From Crambe crambe (lineage: Eukaryota > Porifera > Demospongiae > Poecilosclerida > Crambeidae): 64,000 nucleotides of DNA. The DNA lies in the NCBI GenBank assembly GCA_963924555.1, contig OZ004581.1:6425338-6489337 (forward strand), given 5' to 3'. The notes under the pieces were generated by a model. The model had not been told where the DNA came from, searched no databases, and was given only the letters and a program-made list of their open reading frames with translations. Below are positions 21,356-34,074 of this stretch, piece after piece. Positions within the stretch are counted from its first letter, which is position 1. Every line of letters begins with the position of its first letter. The translations under genes were made by a program, and so were the position numbers.

Positions 21356-21477
21356 TTACTGTGTGACAGTCGAGGTTACTTTGATGCTCTACAATGAAAA
21401 TTTCTGCCTTTCAAACTTTTTTCAAAAGTAGAAAGTGTGAATAAAGTTTGATTTCTACCCTCAACTATCACATGTAC
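21356..21477. repeat. Degenerate copy of the 26501 MITE
   Basis: Begins TGTGACAGTCGAGG and ends GAATAAAGTTTGATTTCTACC then CTCAACTATCACA, the same ends as the perfect copy at 26501-26660, but the left inner arm has diverged. Confidence 0.6.
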
Positions 21478-23321
21478 AGAAATGCCAAAAAAAGGCATTG
21501 AGCAAGCATCTCTTCTTATTTCTAACTCGCTTGCATCTTTTATTGCTTCTTTCATAAATAGATCATAAGTATTGGTCAGTAGTATAACTTAAATCACCCC
21601 TTAAACCACATGCCTACAAATCCTTTGAGAGTCGGACATTCACCGAAAGACAAAAGGACAAAGAAAGAAAGTGAAATAGGATTCAAATACTGGGTGGTTT
21701 GCATTAGAGAGTACATCCCAGATAGAAATCTACTCATAGCTAAGCAATAAAAGGTATATGCAAGTGGAACCCAAGAACAGGTGTGCACCATATAGAATCC
21801 TTGTTGAATGACATGTACAACAGAGATGCAAGTGTAAAAAAGCAGTGTTCTCCCCAGTATATCTTAAGAATAAGGGCCCACAATGCCTTCAAGTACATCT
21901 TCCCATTGATGTGGTCAATAGAATGCTGATTAACCACAAATACGTGACGGAATGACTTCATTCGAACACTGATCACTTGGCACAAATCATTCCGCAACGT
22001 GCACTCAACCTTTTTTTGTCCAAATACTCTAGAATATACTCTGAACTTACCTTTCGTTGAATCTTGAAACTGCAAAATACTTCTGCTGAATGTTAGCGGA
22101 AAAAGTCGTAGCTCGAGGCAGCTTGCTAAATTGGTAAGGAGCAAGGTCAGCTGCCTGTTTCTCTTCGTAGCGCTAGTCTTACATCGAAAAGTTGGTAAAT
22201 CGGTAAAATACTTTCATTTAGCAAAATAATTGTGTAAGAAACTTCTTATTCCATCACCGCTACAAGCTGTTAAGAAACTATAAAACTGACCACCTCGGCC
22301 TTACAAAATTTGGCCATTTTGGCCCATGACGTCACTTCCGGTCTGCAATAGAATTTGCACGGTGGCTACGCGACTGAAACGGCGCATGTAGACGAGATTA
22401 TGCGAGATTATTGCCGTTTTTTTAAATATGCCCAAAGCTTACCTCTTTGACTTGACTTTGACAAATGGACTGTGATGAAACGTATGGCAATATTCTCTTA
22501 TCAGAAAGTCCTGGAATACCTAGTAATCTCATCAGAAGCACTCATGCTTTACTGTGTTGGCAATTACCTCTGAACTAGGGATTTTTGTTACAATTAGCTG
22601 GTAACCTGATCAAGAGTGGACCTACTGTAACCCCAGCTGATATTATATGGCCACCATTGAAAACCTAGTGGAAGACTACAGGGGTGAGGGAGAGAAGATG
22701 GGAGGGAGAGAGATCTTGAATGTGTAAACAATTTTGTCTATAGTTAACTCACTATCATGCTAGACTGATGACTACTACTTAGAGTGAGTTCATAGAGGCA
22801 TGATTTCTCTGAATCTCTTACCTATATATTGTGAGTCATTGGTGGGAATTCTACTGTTGTGGAGCTACATTGGCTGCAGTCACCATGGCTACATAGCCCA
22901 GGAATTCCTCAAACACCTCAATGGTAGTCATGAACAAGTGATTGTTTGTACACTGGCCTTTGGAGTTAAAATCACCTCTTCATTCTGTCCAATAGATTGT
23001 CAATGATCATAAATTCCTAATTATTATGGAGATTAACATTGGCACATAGCATTACAGTTTATGTGCAGAATAGATTTGGGACATCAGGTTTTTATTAACA
23101 TTGTCATAACAGGTAGGTAACATATACGAAGTTTCATACAAGGAAATAGATCAGCTAAGCTATAACTTAGATCAGCTAGAACAATTGACTCTATGACTTA
23201 AAGAAAAATTTATAATTGTGACTCAATGTTGGAGGTTAAGTGCTAGCTCAATGTGTTTGTGTTATTATACAGGTCAGCTAAAAAGAAGTTCAGCATGCAC
23301 AACTTGCTAGCTATAAGAAAC
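21478..23321. other. No recognised gene
   Basis: Two short open frames (21740-22144 minus, 22800-23006 plus) resemble nothing I know. The minus frame contains LRNDLCQ, encoded by the repeated word TGGCACAAATCATTCCGCAA, so it is probably repeat-derived. 22332-22370 repeats (inverse) the ACTTCCGGTC/GCGTAGCCAC words of 14771-14798. Confidence 0.3.
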
Positions 23322-24364
23322 TGTAGCTCAAGCATAGATAGTATATTACCGCCCCGTGATTGGAAACGAAACAAATTCCATAGGCAATCCGTGTTATGAA
23401 GTCAACGCACACTCGCTTAAAATCTAATAATTATGGTATTACATACAGTGATAATGTGCAATACATATACATACAGTGCATATAGTGGACTCTTCTTCCT
23501 CTCCTTATTCATCAGCCGAGGAGGCTACACAATAATTATACTACACAGTAGAATAATTACTCTCCGGCTCAGATAGATTTGCATGTACAAGTAAGTGATC
23601 ACAAAAATTAATGCAGAGTTGCTGATAATATAATATTATACCATCAGAATTCTCAATGAACTTCGATGCCAAGATGCAGTCATCAGAGTTACCAACACAA
23701 TTTTGCTGGAATCAATCCAGCACAGTTACTAGAGAGACACAGGAGCTGCAATACCAGAACAATTTTTAGGGTCAATGTTGCAGTCTGTAAATGATATTGA
23801 CACTATTGATCATTTAATACCAGCATGAACTGTGGAGTGACCAGGATATCTGGAATGGAGTGCAGCAGTGGAGGTTACATGACCATTACTTTCTTGTACA
23901 TAGCCGATGCTTCCTTCCTCCCATGAATGCTATAAGTAATTGGTTTATATTTTTACCGTTAATGCAGTAACATGCATCTAATGCCACTCATTCTATAAAA
24001 GAAGGATGATTCTACTCACAAAACTAGATAATACGCACAAACCTAAGTTATGAAGACTACCATTTCCCCGACAAATTTCTTCTAGTTTTCTATATCGCTA
24101 AAGTGTGGAATTTAGCCATTATACTAGTAGGAATAATTGAAATTGTGTATGCAAATTATAAATACTAACCGCCGCTTGCAGTTTCCTTGTGATAGAGCAG
24201 CTACACGCCTCCTAATGGACCACTGCAGCCCTTTGCTACCCACGTAACTAGGTAAGTTTCTTGGTCGCAAACCATAACATGGAGTGCCTGCGGAATTTTC
24301 AATTAGCCTATGCTACCGTTTCCAATCCCGGGGCGGTAATAATACTATCTATGGCTCAAGCAAT
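23322..24364. mobile_element. About 1-kb DNA element with TTACCGCCCCG ends
   Basis: The left end (CTCAAGCATAGATAGTAT, ATTACCGCCCCGTGATTGGA) is matched in inverse at the right end (TCCAATCCCGGGGCGGTAAT, ATACTATCTATGGCTCAAG). Inverted repeats extend about 45 bp with an internal difference of one or two bases. The interior shows no coding frame. Non-autonomous; superfamily unknown. Confidence 0.65.
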
Positions 24365-24878
24365 CTCTATTCATAATTCAGATTTTCTGATTTTAGAAAC
24401 TATTATACTTTTCTACTTACATCATATACTTTTAGGCTCCCCATAATTATTATTAATTTTACTCACTATAATATAGATATGTACATTTCAATTATTAATC
24501 TCTTGATTGTGTGTTGTTTCTCTCCAAAAGTGCACCACTGAGATTTGTGCATGGCAAGTATTTCATACTTCCATACTTCATCACTGCTTGTAAATACGAT
24601 CAGTAATTGTATCACATCACACATGAGGTATATTGCGGACATTGTCAGGCATTTATGTAATTTATGTTGTCATGTAGCTAGGGTTAAATGTTGTTGTCAT
24701 GGTTAAATTTTTTAGTGATACTCTACATCTGAAGCTCTTTATATTCACTCTTTCCATAGTCATGACAGGACAACCATTGGAAGCAACTTCTCTAAGATAT
24801 AGGTTTAGACTTTGTACTCTTGGGAGTGAGACTGAAATTATTATAGCCTGGCCACTTTTAAAGGTTCGTGGTTATAAT
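24365..24878. other. Spacer left of the 12.8-kb element
   Basis: A 61-codon frame (24699-24884) ends at a GT donor-like site exactly at the border of the terminal repeat, but I recognise no protein in it. Otherwise empty. Confidence 0.25.
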
Positions 24879-26105
24879 CGGTGAGTGAATATTTGGGCCA
24901 ATCCATTATCAATAATCACGAAGGATGTGCCGAGCCGCCTGCGGCGGCTCGGCACATCCTTCGTGATTATTGAAACTATAGTATTCAAGTATTCATCTAT
25001 TCATCTTTATTTATTCAAATAATACTCATCGGTCGCATGGTCTCATCAACTATTATTTTCAAAAAAATTGAAAATTGAAAAATTGCAGTTAGGAGGTGTG
25101 GCCAGCTAGTTGGGTGTGCTTTCATTAGAGTTCACCGGTTGTAGGAGGTGTGGCCAGCTAGTCTGAAGACCGTTACCTTACAAGTTTTGGCTAGCTAGCT
25201 ATACAAAGAGCAGTATAGTTTATCCACAGAAGGTAGCTACCATGAATATTTCTAGTTCAGTGGACTAAAATTCTGCCTAGAATGGTATGTCTATCATAAC
25301 TTATAGGTTATAGGGTGAAGTATTACTCTGCTATAAACAGGGGTGTACTTTAGTAAAGGGTCGGCTACGCCAGACTAGGTGTACTTATGATAATGTCCCC
25401 TTTTCAGGTTGATTGGCATCCACACCCAGTCATGCTGACCCTACCAGACTAAGGATGTGTCCATATCCAGACTGCATCAATACCAGTGGCTGCTGTGTGT
25501 AACAATCTACTCTTCATTCTCAATACTCTTGAATACTCACTATAATTTTGGATCCCTTTCTGGACTGAAGTCGGCTTCTGGTAGGCCGTTTCCTGTGGCA
25601 TCCACTCCTACAATCATAATCATTCTGACCAAAGATCCACAATTATCTGACATACTGTATCACAGCTAGCTATTAATTTTGTATCATATTTTTGTTTGCA
25701 ATTGTATGAGAGTACGGTCAGATCACAAGATTCTTCACAATACACTTCATCCCCAGCAGGTAGGTCTCTTCAGACTGTCTGGACTTTTCACACAGTATTA
25801 GTATATAGGACACTCTGGATGCAATACAGGCTGCCTTTATCTGAAGGACAAATTGGTGTATCTAGCTACAGGCTTCATATTTCACTTCTGCAGAAGACAA
25901 TTAACTTTCCTAGCTATAAATTATACAAAGGTTGTGGTTAATTGTAATGGAGAAGTCCACATGTAGGTTATAGCTAGTAGCTATCCCATTCTACTAACCA
26001 CTGTATATTACAGTTACATATAATAATGTGAACACCATAATGTTTTGGGGCAAAGAAATGTTGGGACCCATGTCATATTTGGATCAGCTATAGCTCTCCC
26101 ACTAT
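24879..26105 (+). repeat. Left terminal inverted repeat of the 12.8-kb element
   Basis: Matches the inverse of 36367-37681 throughout, with about 10-15% divergence and small indels. Shared landmarks: AGGAGGTGTGGCCAGCTAG, ACAGGGGTGTACTTTAGTAA, the block around AATACTCTTGAATACTC, ATCATTCTGACCAAAGATCC, and GTGAACACCATAATGTTTT near the inner end. No coding frame is conserved between the copies. Confidence 0.8.
24910..24972. other. Perfect 30-bp-arm hairpin in left terminal repeat
   Basis: Arms 24910-24939 and 24943-24972 are perfect complements around the loop TGC. The stem contains GAAGGATGTGCCGAGCCGCC. It lies 30 bp inside the terminal repeat, where a transposase or host hairpin-binding factor could act. 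Confidence 0.9.
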
Positions 26106-26500
26106 ACAGTCAATTTCTTATTTCATTGTGGTAGAGTGAGTGTGCAAAGTTTGGAAGCCAATTGGTAGCCACTTACAAAGAGCAGTATATTTTCACTAAA
26201 AGTCCTAACAAGTGACTTGACATGCAAAAAAATCGATGCAAACGCATCTTCCAAATTTTCCGAAGCCGAGAATTGATTTTTCATTCACAGTACCAAACTT
26301 AACCAGCTAGCAAAAAATATACTGATGATCAGTTTCCAACCAACTTGAATTAAGGTGTTTCACCCATATTTAATATTTATGGTAGCTATAATCTTCAACT
26401 GCAATATACAATGTTTCATAGCTATATGCATTATGTTGCTTTTCCATTTGAAAATTCTCACTGAGTGGTGCACAAGTGTACAAAAATTCTGAATGGTACA
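26106..26500. other. Non-coding spacer inside the element
   Basis: Between the left terminal repeat and the nested MITE. No gene or repeat boundary recognised. Confidence 0.3.
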
Positions 26501-26660
26501 TGTGACAGTCGAGGGTAGAAATCAAACTTTATTCACGCTTCTACTTTTGAAAAAAAAAAGTTCGAAACGCAGAAAATTTTATTTTAAAGCATCAGTCATG
26601 ACAAAAGTAAACTTTGAAAAAAACGTGAATAAAGTTTGATTTCTACCCTCGACTGTCACA
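26501..26660. mobile_element. 160-bp MITE with perfect 37-bp TIR
   Basis: Both ends read TGTGACAGTCGAGGGTAGAA and continue ATCAAACTTTATTCACG in inverse with no mismatch. Flanks are near-palindromic around ACATG, so the target duplication is unclear. An older copy lies at 21356-21477. Confidence 0.85.
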
Positions 26661-26994
26661 CATGTAGAATGGATGGAGATAATGTTGCTGCAAAGACTTA
26701 AAGGGCAAGCTGCACACTGTACACAAAGAAAGATCCAATGCTCAATGGTTGGAGTGACTGCACAGCTACAGTCCTGGACTCTTGGTTCACTGGACTTGCA
26801 TGGAGCCGACATTTTTTCATCTGCTATGTACATAATTATCATACTAGAATTCTGCAGCATGATGAGATTGCTAGCTATGTGGCAATAATAATAGCAGAAA
26901 GGTTGAATTATTAAAAAAAAAATTTTTTTATCCAAGCACTAGTTACATAGCTAACTAATATATGACATATTCTGAATTCAGATCACAACACATG

Positions 26995-27866
26995 TTATGA
27001 ATGGGCCAACCGGAAGGTAACATCGATAAGAAACATCAATGCACTTCTGAAGGAGGAACCACAACCATTACTGATGTCCGAAAAAATAGAAGTGAAGGAA
27101 TATCGGGAATCAAAAGCCTCACGTCTGATAATCGTTTTTGCATTGCTGCTTTGTAGTGGATCGATCCCAAAGCAACATGGGTCAGAAATAGTGCCCCCAT
27201 TAAGGCTATATTGTTGTATGGCTGTTGTTGTTGATGGCAACAGTTGGGGATAAATTTTTCTTGCTCTGTTGTCAAGTTCCATCAAAGCATTTGGAATGCC
27301 TCGTCTCATACCACGCTTTCTACCACCTATTGTAAACATAACAGCAACTCGTGAACAATACACCTACAGAAATTTTCACATCCTTTCCCCCCCTCTTCTT
27401 TAATGGCTCCATGGTACATACGCAATGTGCATGGTAGATGGTAATATTGTAAAATATGTACTAAGTCCAACATCACTTAATAATTATTACCTGGTATGGG
27501 GTGAGCATTCCAGGAGGAAACAAAGTGGGAGGCTCCAACATTGGCTACGTGCAAGGTTAACCATGAACAACAATATTGATGGAGAGGATCATCCATACTG
27601 ATTTCTCCTTTCTCTACCATGTCCACTAGAACTTTCTTGATTGGATAATTGATCCTTTTATTCACTTCAACCCATAGACGTTCAATGGTATGGTTCTAGC
27701 ATGATAAAAGTTTGTTATTACAACATGATTCAAAAGTCACCACCACTGTTTGCACACGCCCTTTAGTTATGACGATCGTGTAGCAGAAATATCTGAGTGA
27801 AAATATCCTAATTCCCAGATTTCTGGGGAAAATTGGCAGTGCAAACAGTGGATACCTGGCTCTCCT

Positions 27867-27899
<33 letters not shown>

Positions 27900-29310
27900 C
27901 GAGGACACTCTGTGCCACTTACCATTCTAGAAGTCGTTTGCAGATGAGGAGGTTTCCTAGTAGAGTAACGATGAGGAGATAAAGTTTTATTTATAAACAA
28001 AGACAAACACCATTCCTTTCCTTTATCTGTACGCAATTGATCCCATAATCCATATTTCAAGATTATTTCCCTGGGAATTTATAATAATAAAGGCAGAAAA
28101 TTACACAAGATGAAATTAATTCCTACTTATTTAGTCTCTGTTGAACCTTACCTATATAACTTCTCATAAATAATTCCATTACTCTTGACTGGCATTGATA
28201 CAAAACCGACTATTTTCCCACTAAACCCGTCTACCGCACATACATGGGTTACTCCGTATAGAACCAATTTTTCGTTCTGATCGATGTGGAGTTTTTCACC
28301 GAAGTACGCAGCAATGTATGGAACTGGGTTTACAAGTCGCTGCATAGTATTTCGTCTCTGCTGGTGATAGTTAGGGTACACTCGCTTAAGGGAAAGGCCA
28401 ATTCTATGCTGGGAAACCTTGAATCCCAGACTGGCTAAAAAGCCAGTCATCATCTTTCGTCCGTAGGAATGACCAACCTATATAATATAATACCATAATA
28501 ATTCAGCTTTTGGGATCTGAGAAAATGGGGAAATAACATTTCTAATACAATAGTGGGTTGGAACTTGGAGGCTTTACCATGGAACCATGCCACGGTAAAG
28601 TTTCTTACAGTCTCACGATGATTCAGTAATGGAATTTGCCCCTCCTATCACAACCACACCCACTAATCTTTCCCTCGTGTGAGCATTCCTCAGTAGGGGA
28701 TGAAGTAGGGAATATGAGTGTGATATGGTTGTGTGATTATAAGAGGGGTAAGCTCTCTTGTTCATGAACTTTTTTGAACTTCACATCCACATACTTCTGA
28801 ATCTCATTAAAATTCCTTCACACCTTGCTTATGCAATATACTGCCCTAGTAGTGGTGTGTGACTGACTGTGCACAGTTAATCAGTCACACATCCATCACT
28901 ACTGAATTTTTGTGTATAGCTACACGAGCTAGTTAGACAAGCTAAATCCAGGTCCAATCTATATAGCGGACCTCAGAATTTGAAGTAGCTCTAGCTAGCA
29001 ATTTGAGCAAAGTGACTTACTCAGGCAAAGGAATTGGGTCGATTCGAGATTAAACACCATGCATGCATGTGTATGATCAACTTACAGTTCCTGCACCATA
29101 GGCCACTAAAATATCGAGGACCCCATCGCTGCACCTTGCAGTAGCGTGCAAATCGTGAGCCGCACAAAACCTCTTCAAACTTCTGATACTAATCCCCCTT
29201 ACTCCAGGATAATAATTCCTCAGCTCTTCCACTATAGCCTTATGGCTCGCACCACTTTGAATGCGCCTTTTCACAAATGGCAGCAAGTTCAAGGCATCGA
29301 ACGCCGACAT
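26995..29310 (-). CDS. rve-superfamily integrase (IS3-like transposase)
   Basis: Five exons with consistent phases: 29086-29310, 28152-28477, 27923-28070, 27491-27695, 26995-27326. They total 1236 nt, 411 aa plus stop. The N-terminus (LLPFVKRRIQSGASHKAIVE, then IRSLKRFCAAHDL) looks like a helix-turn-helix. The catalytic core has D141 (KLHIDQNEKLV), D199 (DQLRTDKGKEW) and E238 (HTIERLWVEVN), the rve/DDE pattern, and a conserved block GVTHVCAVDGFSGKIVGF. Later blocks (RINYPIKKVLVDM, HFVSSWNAHPIPG, RRGIPNALM) are typical of a dispersed metazoan integrase-only family with no RT. The intron at 27696-27922 contains a run of about 24 C. No stop or frameshift is seen. In the element it is the likely transposase; a domesticated host gene is the alternative. 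Confidence 0.85.
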
Positions 29311-29506
29311 CTTTCAATTTGATCTTAGGCTAGCACAGTAGCAGAGATTTCGTTGCTGGTACATGCAGCACAGTAATTAAGAATTAAGAAAAATTACGTC
29401 ATAAGGTGCAGTGCAGCGGTTCTGCAGCTCTGAATGAGCCGGTTAGTAGCCTACTTCTCTACTTATACTTCTGACGTTCTCCAGCCACTAGTGAATGCGC
29501 ACAGCC
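29311..29506. promoter_or_regulatory. Bidirectional promoter region of integrase and RING genes
   Basis: 196 bp separate the two divergent start codons. It contains a CRE-like TTACGTCA (29394-29401) and a second TGACGT (29472-29477), plus short A-rich runs and no clear TATA box. A shared promoter is inferred from the spacing. Confidence 0.5.
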
Positions 29507-32500
29507 ATGCCCATGGGAGATTTAGTAGAACTGAAGAGAGACGGCAGATCGTACGAAATGTCTGCAAGCCAACTTACTACAAATAATATTGGATTATTAT
29601 TTGGGGTGAGTTAGGTGCTTGCATGACATGTGTTAACTTGAGACTTGTTACAATGTTTGTGCTGATTATTATTTCTTGAATTGTTATATAGCTGTATTTG
29701 GTGCATAAAGGTATAATGCATTTGCTCCCATCCCATGTAGTGCATGGCACACCTTTGACTATTTTTTTTGGATATTTTGATAAATGGATAGCAAAACAAG
29801 GAACACACCATGGCTTAGGACTAGTTTTTGTCTGTAACATTTTCTATAGCCCTATAGCTATTAGCTAAATTGTGATATATAGTACTTGAGAAAAGGAGCA
29901 AAAATTCAAAATGGAGTTATTGGTATTCTAAAGCTCTTAATCTGGAGATTTATATGGTTTTTAAATCAAATTTACACACCATTTTGTTCCTGAGTTACAT
30001 TTTACATCTCATATATGAGCGTTTAACAGCTTTTAATGTTTTCTCAAATACTATCACAATTATGAGTGTATCTTTTAGAACTTCAATCAACATTGTCAAA
30101 AAAAATTGAGGATAATCAATGCTGCAGCTAGCTATATAGACCAGCAGGGTCACTTTGGGGGGGAAGCTCACCAATCGTGTGGCCATAGGCCATGGCAAGG
30201 GGGAGGGTGCAGGAGGGGGATGTGTCCCCTCCTGCAAAGAAAATCTTACTTATTTTTGGAGGTGGCTAGTTCTCCACAAATTCTAATACTCTATTAGGGA
30301 GGGGATTGCATTTCTTTCAATAAGTATAGCTATAGGTATATAAACCTTATAAACATAAAAAATTTTGGAGTAGATGAAACCCTGACCAGCTAACCAGTTT
30401 AGTCTTCAAGCATCAAAAGGTGTTTATGACTGGTAGGTGTGTCCTTGGAGCCTCAGATTCAACTACCAGCCACACCTAGAACACACCACATGCCACCTGC
30501 TGCTACTACAGTGCTTTGCAAGTTGGCAAGATTTAGGCATAGATGTGTCAATTCTTTATTGCCCATGCAGTCAAACTTTTGGACAATTCACTATTATACT
30601 CACACAGCTGCATGCAGCTTTGCAAGTTGACTGCTAGGCATTGCTAGCATGAAAGTATATGAATAATGTGTGAGTAATTCCCTTTGATGTTTAAGTAACT
30701 CTACCACAAGTATCTAAGTTACATGCATGCATGAAGAACTATATTATTACAAAGTTAACAGTAATATTGGCTACCCCAGAAAGCCTTAAGAGCTGGAATT
30801 ATTAATTTTGGCAGCTTTTCTGGTTGATGAGTAGCCTCGTCCCCAGGCTCTCGTGCACATGCAAGGGTGAGGGGAAGAAAGAGAGCCTGGTACACACTGA
30901 CTGCACATGCTCAGGTTTTTCACAGAAATCTGTGAATTTGTATTCTTCCGTAATTCTTCGGTTTGTTCTACGTACAAGTACAAATGCTTAATACAAATGA
31001 TGTCATCATTCAAATGTCAATAAAGGCCTTCAGTATCTAGTGCTAGTTTTGAAGAAGCCGGCCAGTGTGGACTTGGAGCCATTTTACAAAGGAAGAACAC
31101 TTTCCAGTTGCAGTAATATTGCTTATTACGTAATTGTTACCAGGCAACTATACTAGCTTCTTAGCAACCAGTCTTAACGCGTCATTGTCACCTGGCAACT
31201 ACAGCAACCTCCCTGTGGTTAGGATATAGATACATGTATTCTATTCCCTCAATTCCCTTATATAGTATGATTATATGTCCACCAGTAGCAGTAGCAACTA
31301 ACAGCTGCATGTAGTTGTCCATAATTATTATGTGAGAAAATTACTCATGACTCAGGTCTTAGGTAGGTGTCTAGGCACTGTAACAGCAGGCAGTAGAGAG
31401 TGAAGTCTTTGTTTCCAGGCTTGCAGCAGCTGTCATTATGCTCAAAATATGCACTTGATTCCTGATTATTGCTGGCATAATCTACTTGTGGTAATGTCAC
31501 GATAGGTTCTAGTGTGCAATGATAGATAAATAAATTATCCAGCCCTCTTCTTCTGTTGAATATGTTCAATATACTGGATAATTATTTTAGAGATAGAGCA
31601 TTCCAAAATTATATTGAATCAAGTAAATATTTTGTAACCAACTTAATTCTACCTTTTTTCTTGTATAGTTGAGAATAATAACCTAATAAGTAAACTTGGG
31701 GGAAATTTTGAGCACTGCTGGAATGAATGAAAAGTGAAAAGCACTCCCTCAGTGCACACTAGTATCAATATCATTGTATTAGAACATGGGTGCCAGGGTT
31801 TATGAGTTGCTACTGAAATTAATAGCCACATTAGGGGTGCCGATACATCCCGCCCACGCATGGTTGCTATGGAAGAATAGCTTTAAAACTATTTGCCTTC
31901 GAGATATCTAACTTGGATCAAGTTATTACATACTAAAATATTACTACACACACCAAAAATGAGGAGTGCCTGATGAATTTCACAGATGCTACAACAGATT
32001 TCATTCTCAAGGTAATTTGCGTTGCATCTCAAAGACCGCTTGGATTCTATGGCTAATTTTTGCTATGAAGCTTCCTATACATATTTCTATCAAAATTACG
32101 ATGAGTTTTTGTTGATCCATATTTTACTTTTCTACATATCCACACAAGGCCATGCATTCTGGAAAATCTAGAATAGATATGAACTAAAACAAATTGTAAC
32201 TTTTTAGACCTTACCTCATAGTTATTGTGTGCAAAATATTGGCTCATTCCCATGCTTGGTTCCTGAGTTGCCGTGATTTGTTTTTTAATCATGCTAGCAT
32301 GGATTTTAGATGTGCCAGAGCAGCTGGTACTATTGTGGTTTACTATCTGTTATTTTAGCGCGGTAGTGTTTGTGGTTAATTAGTGCTTATAGTAGCACAT
32401 GCCTCAGTTACTATGTATTGGCACCCTTAAGTATACACACATTAAAGTGAATTTGGTGGTTCTAATGTTAAATTTAAACAGTCGTGTAGACACACTCTAC

Positions 32501-34074
32501 TGCAACTTATACCATGCATGAGCCTGCTATGATTCTTTCTCTCTCTTTCTAATATAGCTTGATCCCAAAACGGTATTCCTCAAAGATTACCTTAATGGGA
32601 GGTGCTACTTTCCTTGTGAAAATGAATTTAGACCAGAAGATATGGAAGACCACACATACACATTGATTGTTGAGGGTACTCCTCCAGCCCCATCATCTGA
32701 TAGGTATGTTATTAAGGCTTGCTAATACATGTATCCCTACTAGAACAGTGTTCCATTTATTGATTTTGCCACGGATAACTACTTATCACTATCTACTCTC
32801 ATGCATGTTTATCGCATGGAGTGGAGCAGGGTATAGCCCGAGGCTCATTATGACAGCTAAAAATACACTGAGGGCACTAATGGGTTACAGAACTCAATAG
32901 CTAGTCTCAGGTCCAGTATGCATTTGGTGTTGTTGGGTTTGAATGAGGAATTTAATATCCTGTCTATGAATATCACTATGAAACAATTTCATCAACCAGT
33001 GTTTCGTTCATTAGCATTGGGCCTCCAAGGTCAGCAGTTTCTATTGTCTGGTCAGGTCAGAGACCTTCTGATTTTAAAATGCCTAAACTTCAAAGCATTA
33101 TATTCTTGCATTTAGCAACAGATTTGTATGTCTAACAGGTTTCCACTTTCTGTATCTGCTATGGACTCTCCTGCTGGCCCATCTAGTGGTACAGCTCCCT
33201 CTGTTAAAGGTGGATTAAGCATGAAGTATAATTCCTGCACTGCTAAAGTTGTAAAGGCAGCGAAAAAGCTTACAGGATCTGGAAGAACAGAATTTGAATG
33301 TTTTGAGACTACCTATGTGGACCTGAAGCCTTCGACCGCCAATGTGACATATATTGAATCATGCATCCAAGCGAAATGGGGTGATGAATATATAATTGTG
33401 GGTAACGATGGACTGAAAATTTGCGACAGCTCTGCCACTAGAGGTTAGCATAGTATTATAGTCAAGATCTTGCATGTAATGTCGTGCTTCATATACACAA
33501 CCACAACTAGAATAGCTAACTGGTGATTACTTATTTTTCCTGTTTTTGTTTATTTGCTTTATTTTGTTATGCAGGAATTAAGTTTTGGCGTGTTGGTTCA
33601 CGTAAAATTTATGCAATTAAAGACTCGAAGAAAAAGCATCGTCTTCAAGATTCCTCTGAAGATGAAGGGCACAAATTCCCCAGACTAGATTCTAGTTTCG
33701 TGGATAAACTTGATGTAATTGATGAAAAGCTGTCGAAAATTTTGGAAGTTAACCCCAGTCTACCTCTGCCTTTGGGTGTATCTAGTGTTCTTTTGGATAG
33801 TCTGCGATGCAACATTTGTAAAGCCAGCCCAATTAACCCACCACCAATTTTTGTGCGTTGTTGTAAAAGGATCTTGGGCTGCCAAAGCTGTGTAGACGAA
33901 TGGTATCGTGGAGAAAATGGACTGCAGAAAAAGTGTCCTCTTTGCAGGGGTGACCGCGGTTTTGCCGACACCACAATAATACTTGGACTTGATGACCTCT
34001 TAGATGTTGTTTCAAGGATCATGCATGTTCCTCCTCCACCAACGCAGCTCCCAGCTGTGATTGAAGAGGCATAG
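29507..34074 (+). CDS. RING-type zinc-finger protein, element partner gene
   Basis: Exons 29507-29605 (MPMGDLVELKRDGRSYEMS..., donor GTGAGT), 32558-32703 (LDPKTVFLKDYLNGRCYFP), 33139-33443 and 33575-34074. Phases agree, giving 349 aa. A short alternative first exon (31973-32011, MNFTDATTDFILK) is also in phase and would give 329 aa. The N-terminal module resembles a small beta-rich domain of a dispersed family. The middle holds ECFETTYVDLKPS and IKFWRVGSRKIYAI. A Cys-rich RING/U-box-like finger (about 262-307) reads CNICKASPINPP, CCKRILGCQSCVDEWYRG, CPLCRGDRGF. The conserved tail ILGLDDLLDVV follows. A RING finger suggests a ubiquitin ligase or protein-binding role. Shared divergent position with the integrase suggests they act together; that is inference. 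The 2.95-kb first intron holds repeats and no other gene. Confidence 0.7.
30834..30895. repeat. Half copy of the 14047-type MITE
   Basis: Reads TAGCCTCGTCCCCAGGCTCTC and, 40 bp on, GAGAGCCTGGTACACACTG, the left-end structure of the MITE at 14047-14383. It lies in the first intron of the RING gene. Confidence 0.5.

Noticed and set aside
21740..22144. 134-codon minus-strand frame as a gene
   Set aside because: It contains repeat-derived sequence, has no recognisable domain, and I see no matching splice signals or neighbours.
24910..24972. Helitron 3' hairpin
   Set aside because: No CTRR end follows, the stem is far longer than Helitron hairpins, and the same sequence is found in inverse at the other end of the element.
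27858..27910. Gly/Arg-rich minus-strand peptides across the C-run
   Set aside because: They come from the homopolymer inside an intron of the integrase gene.
33645..34022. Minus-strand 125-codon frame
   Set aside because: It is antisense to the RING exon, whose Cys pattern and splice phase are clear on the plus strand.
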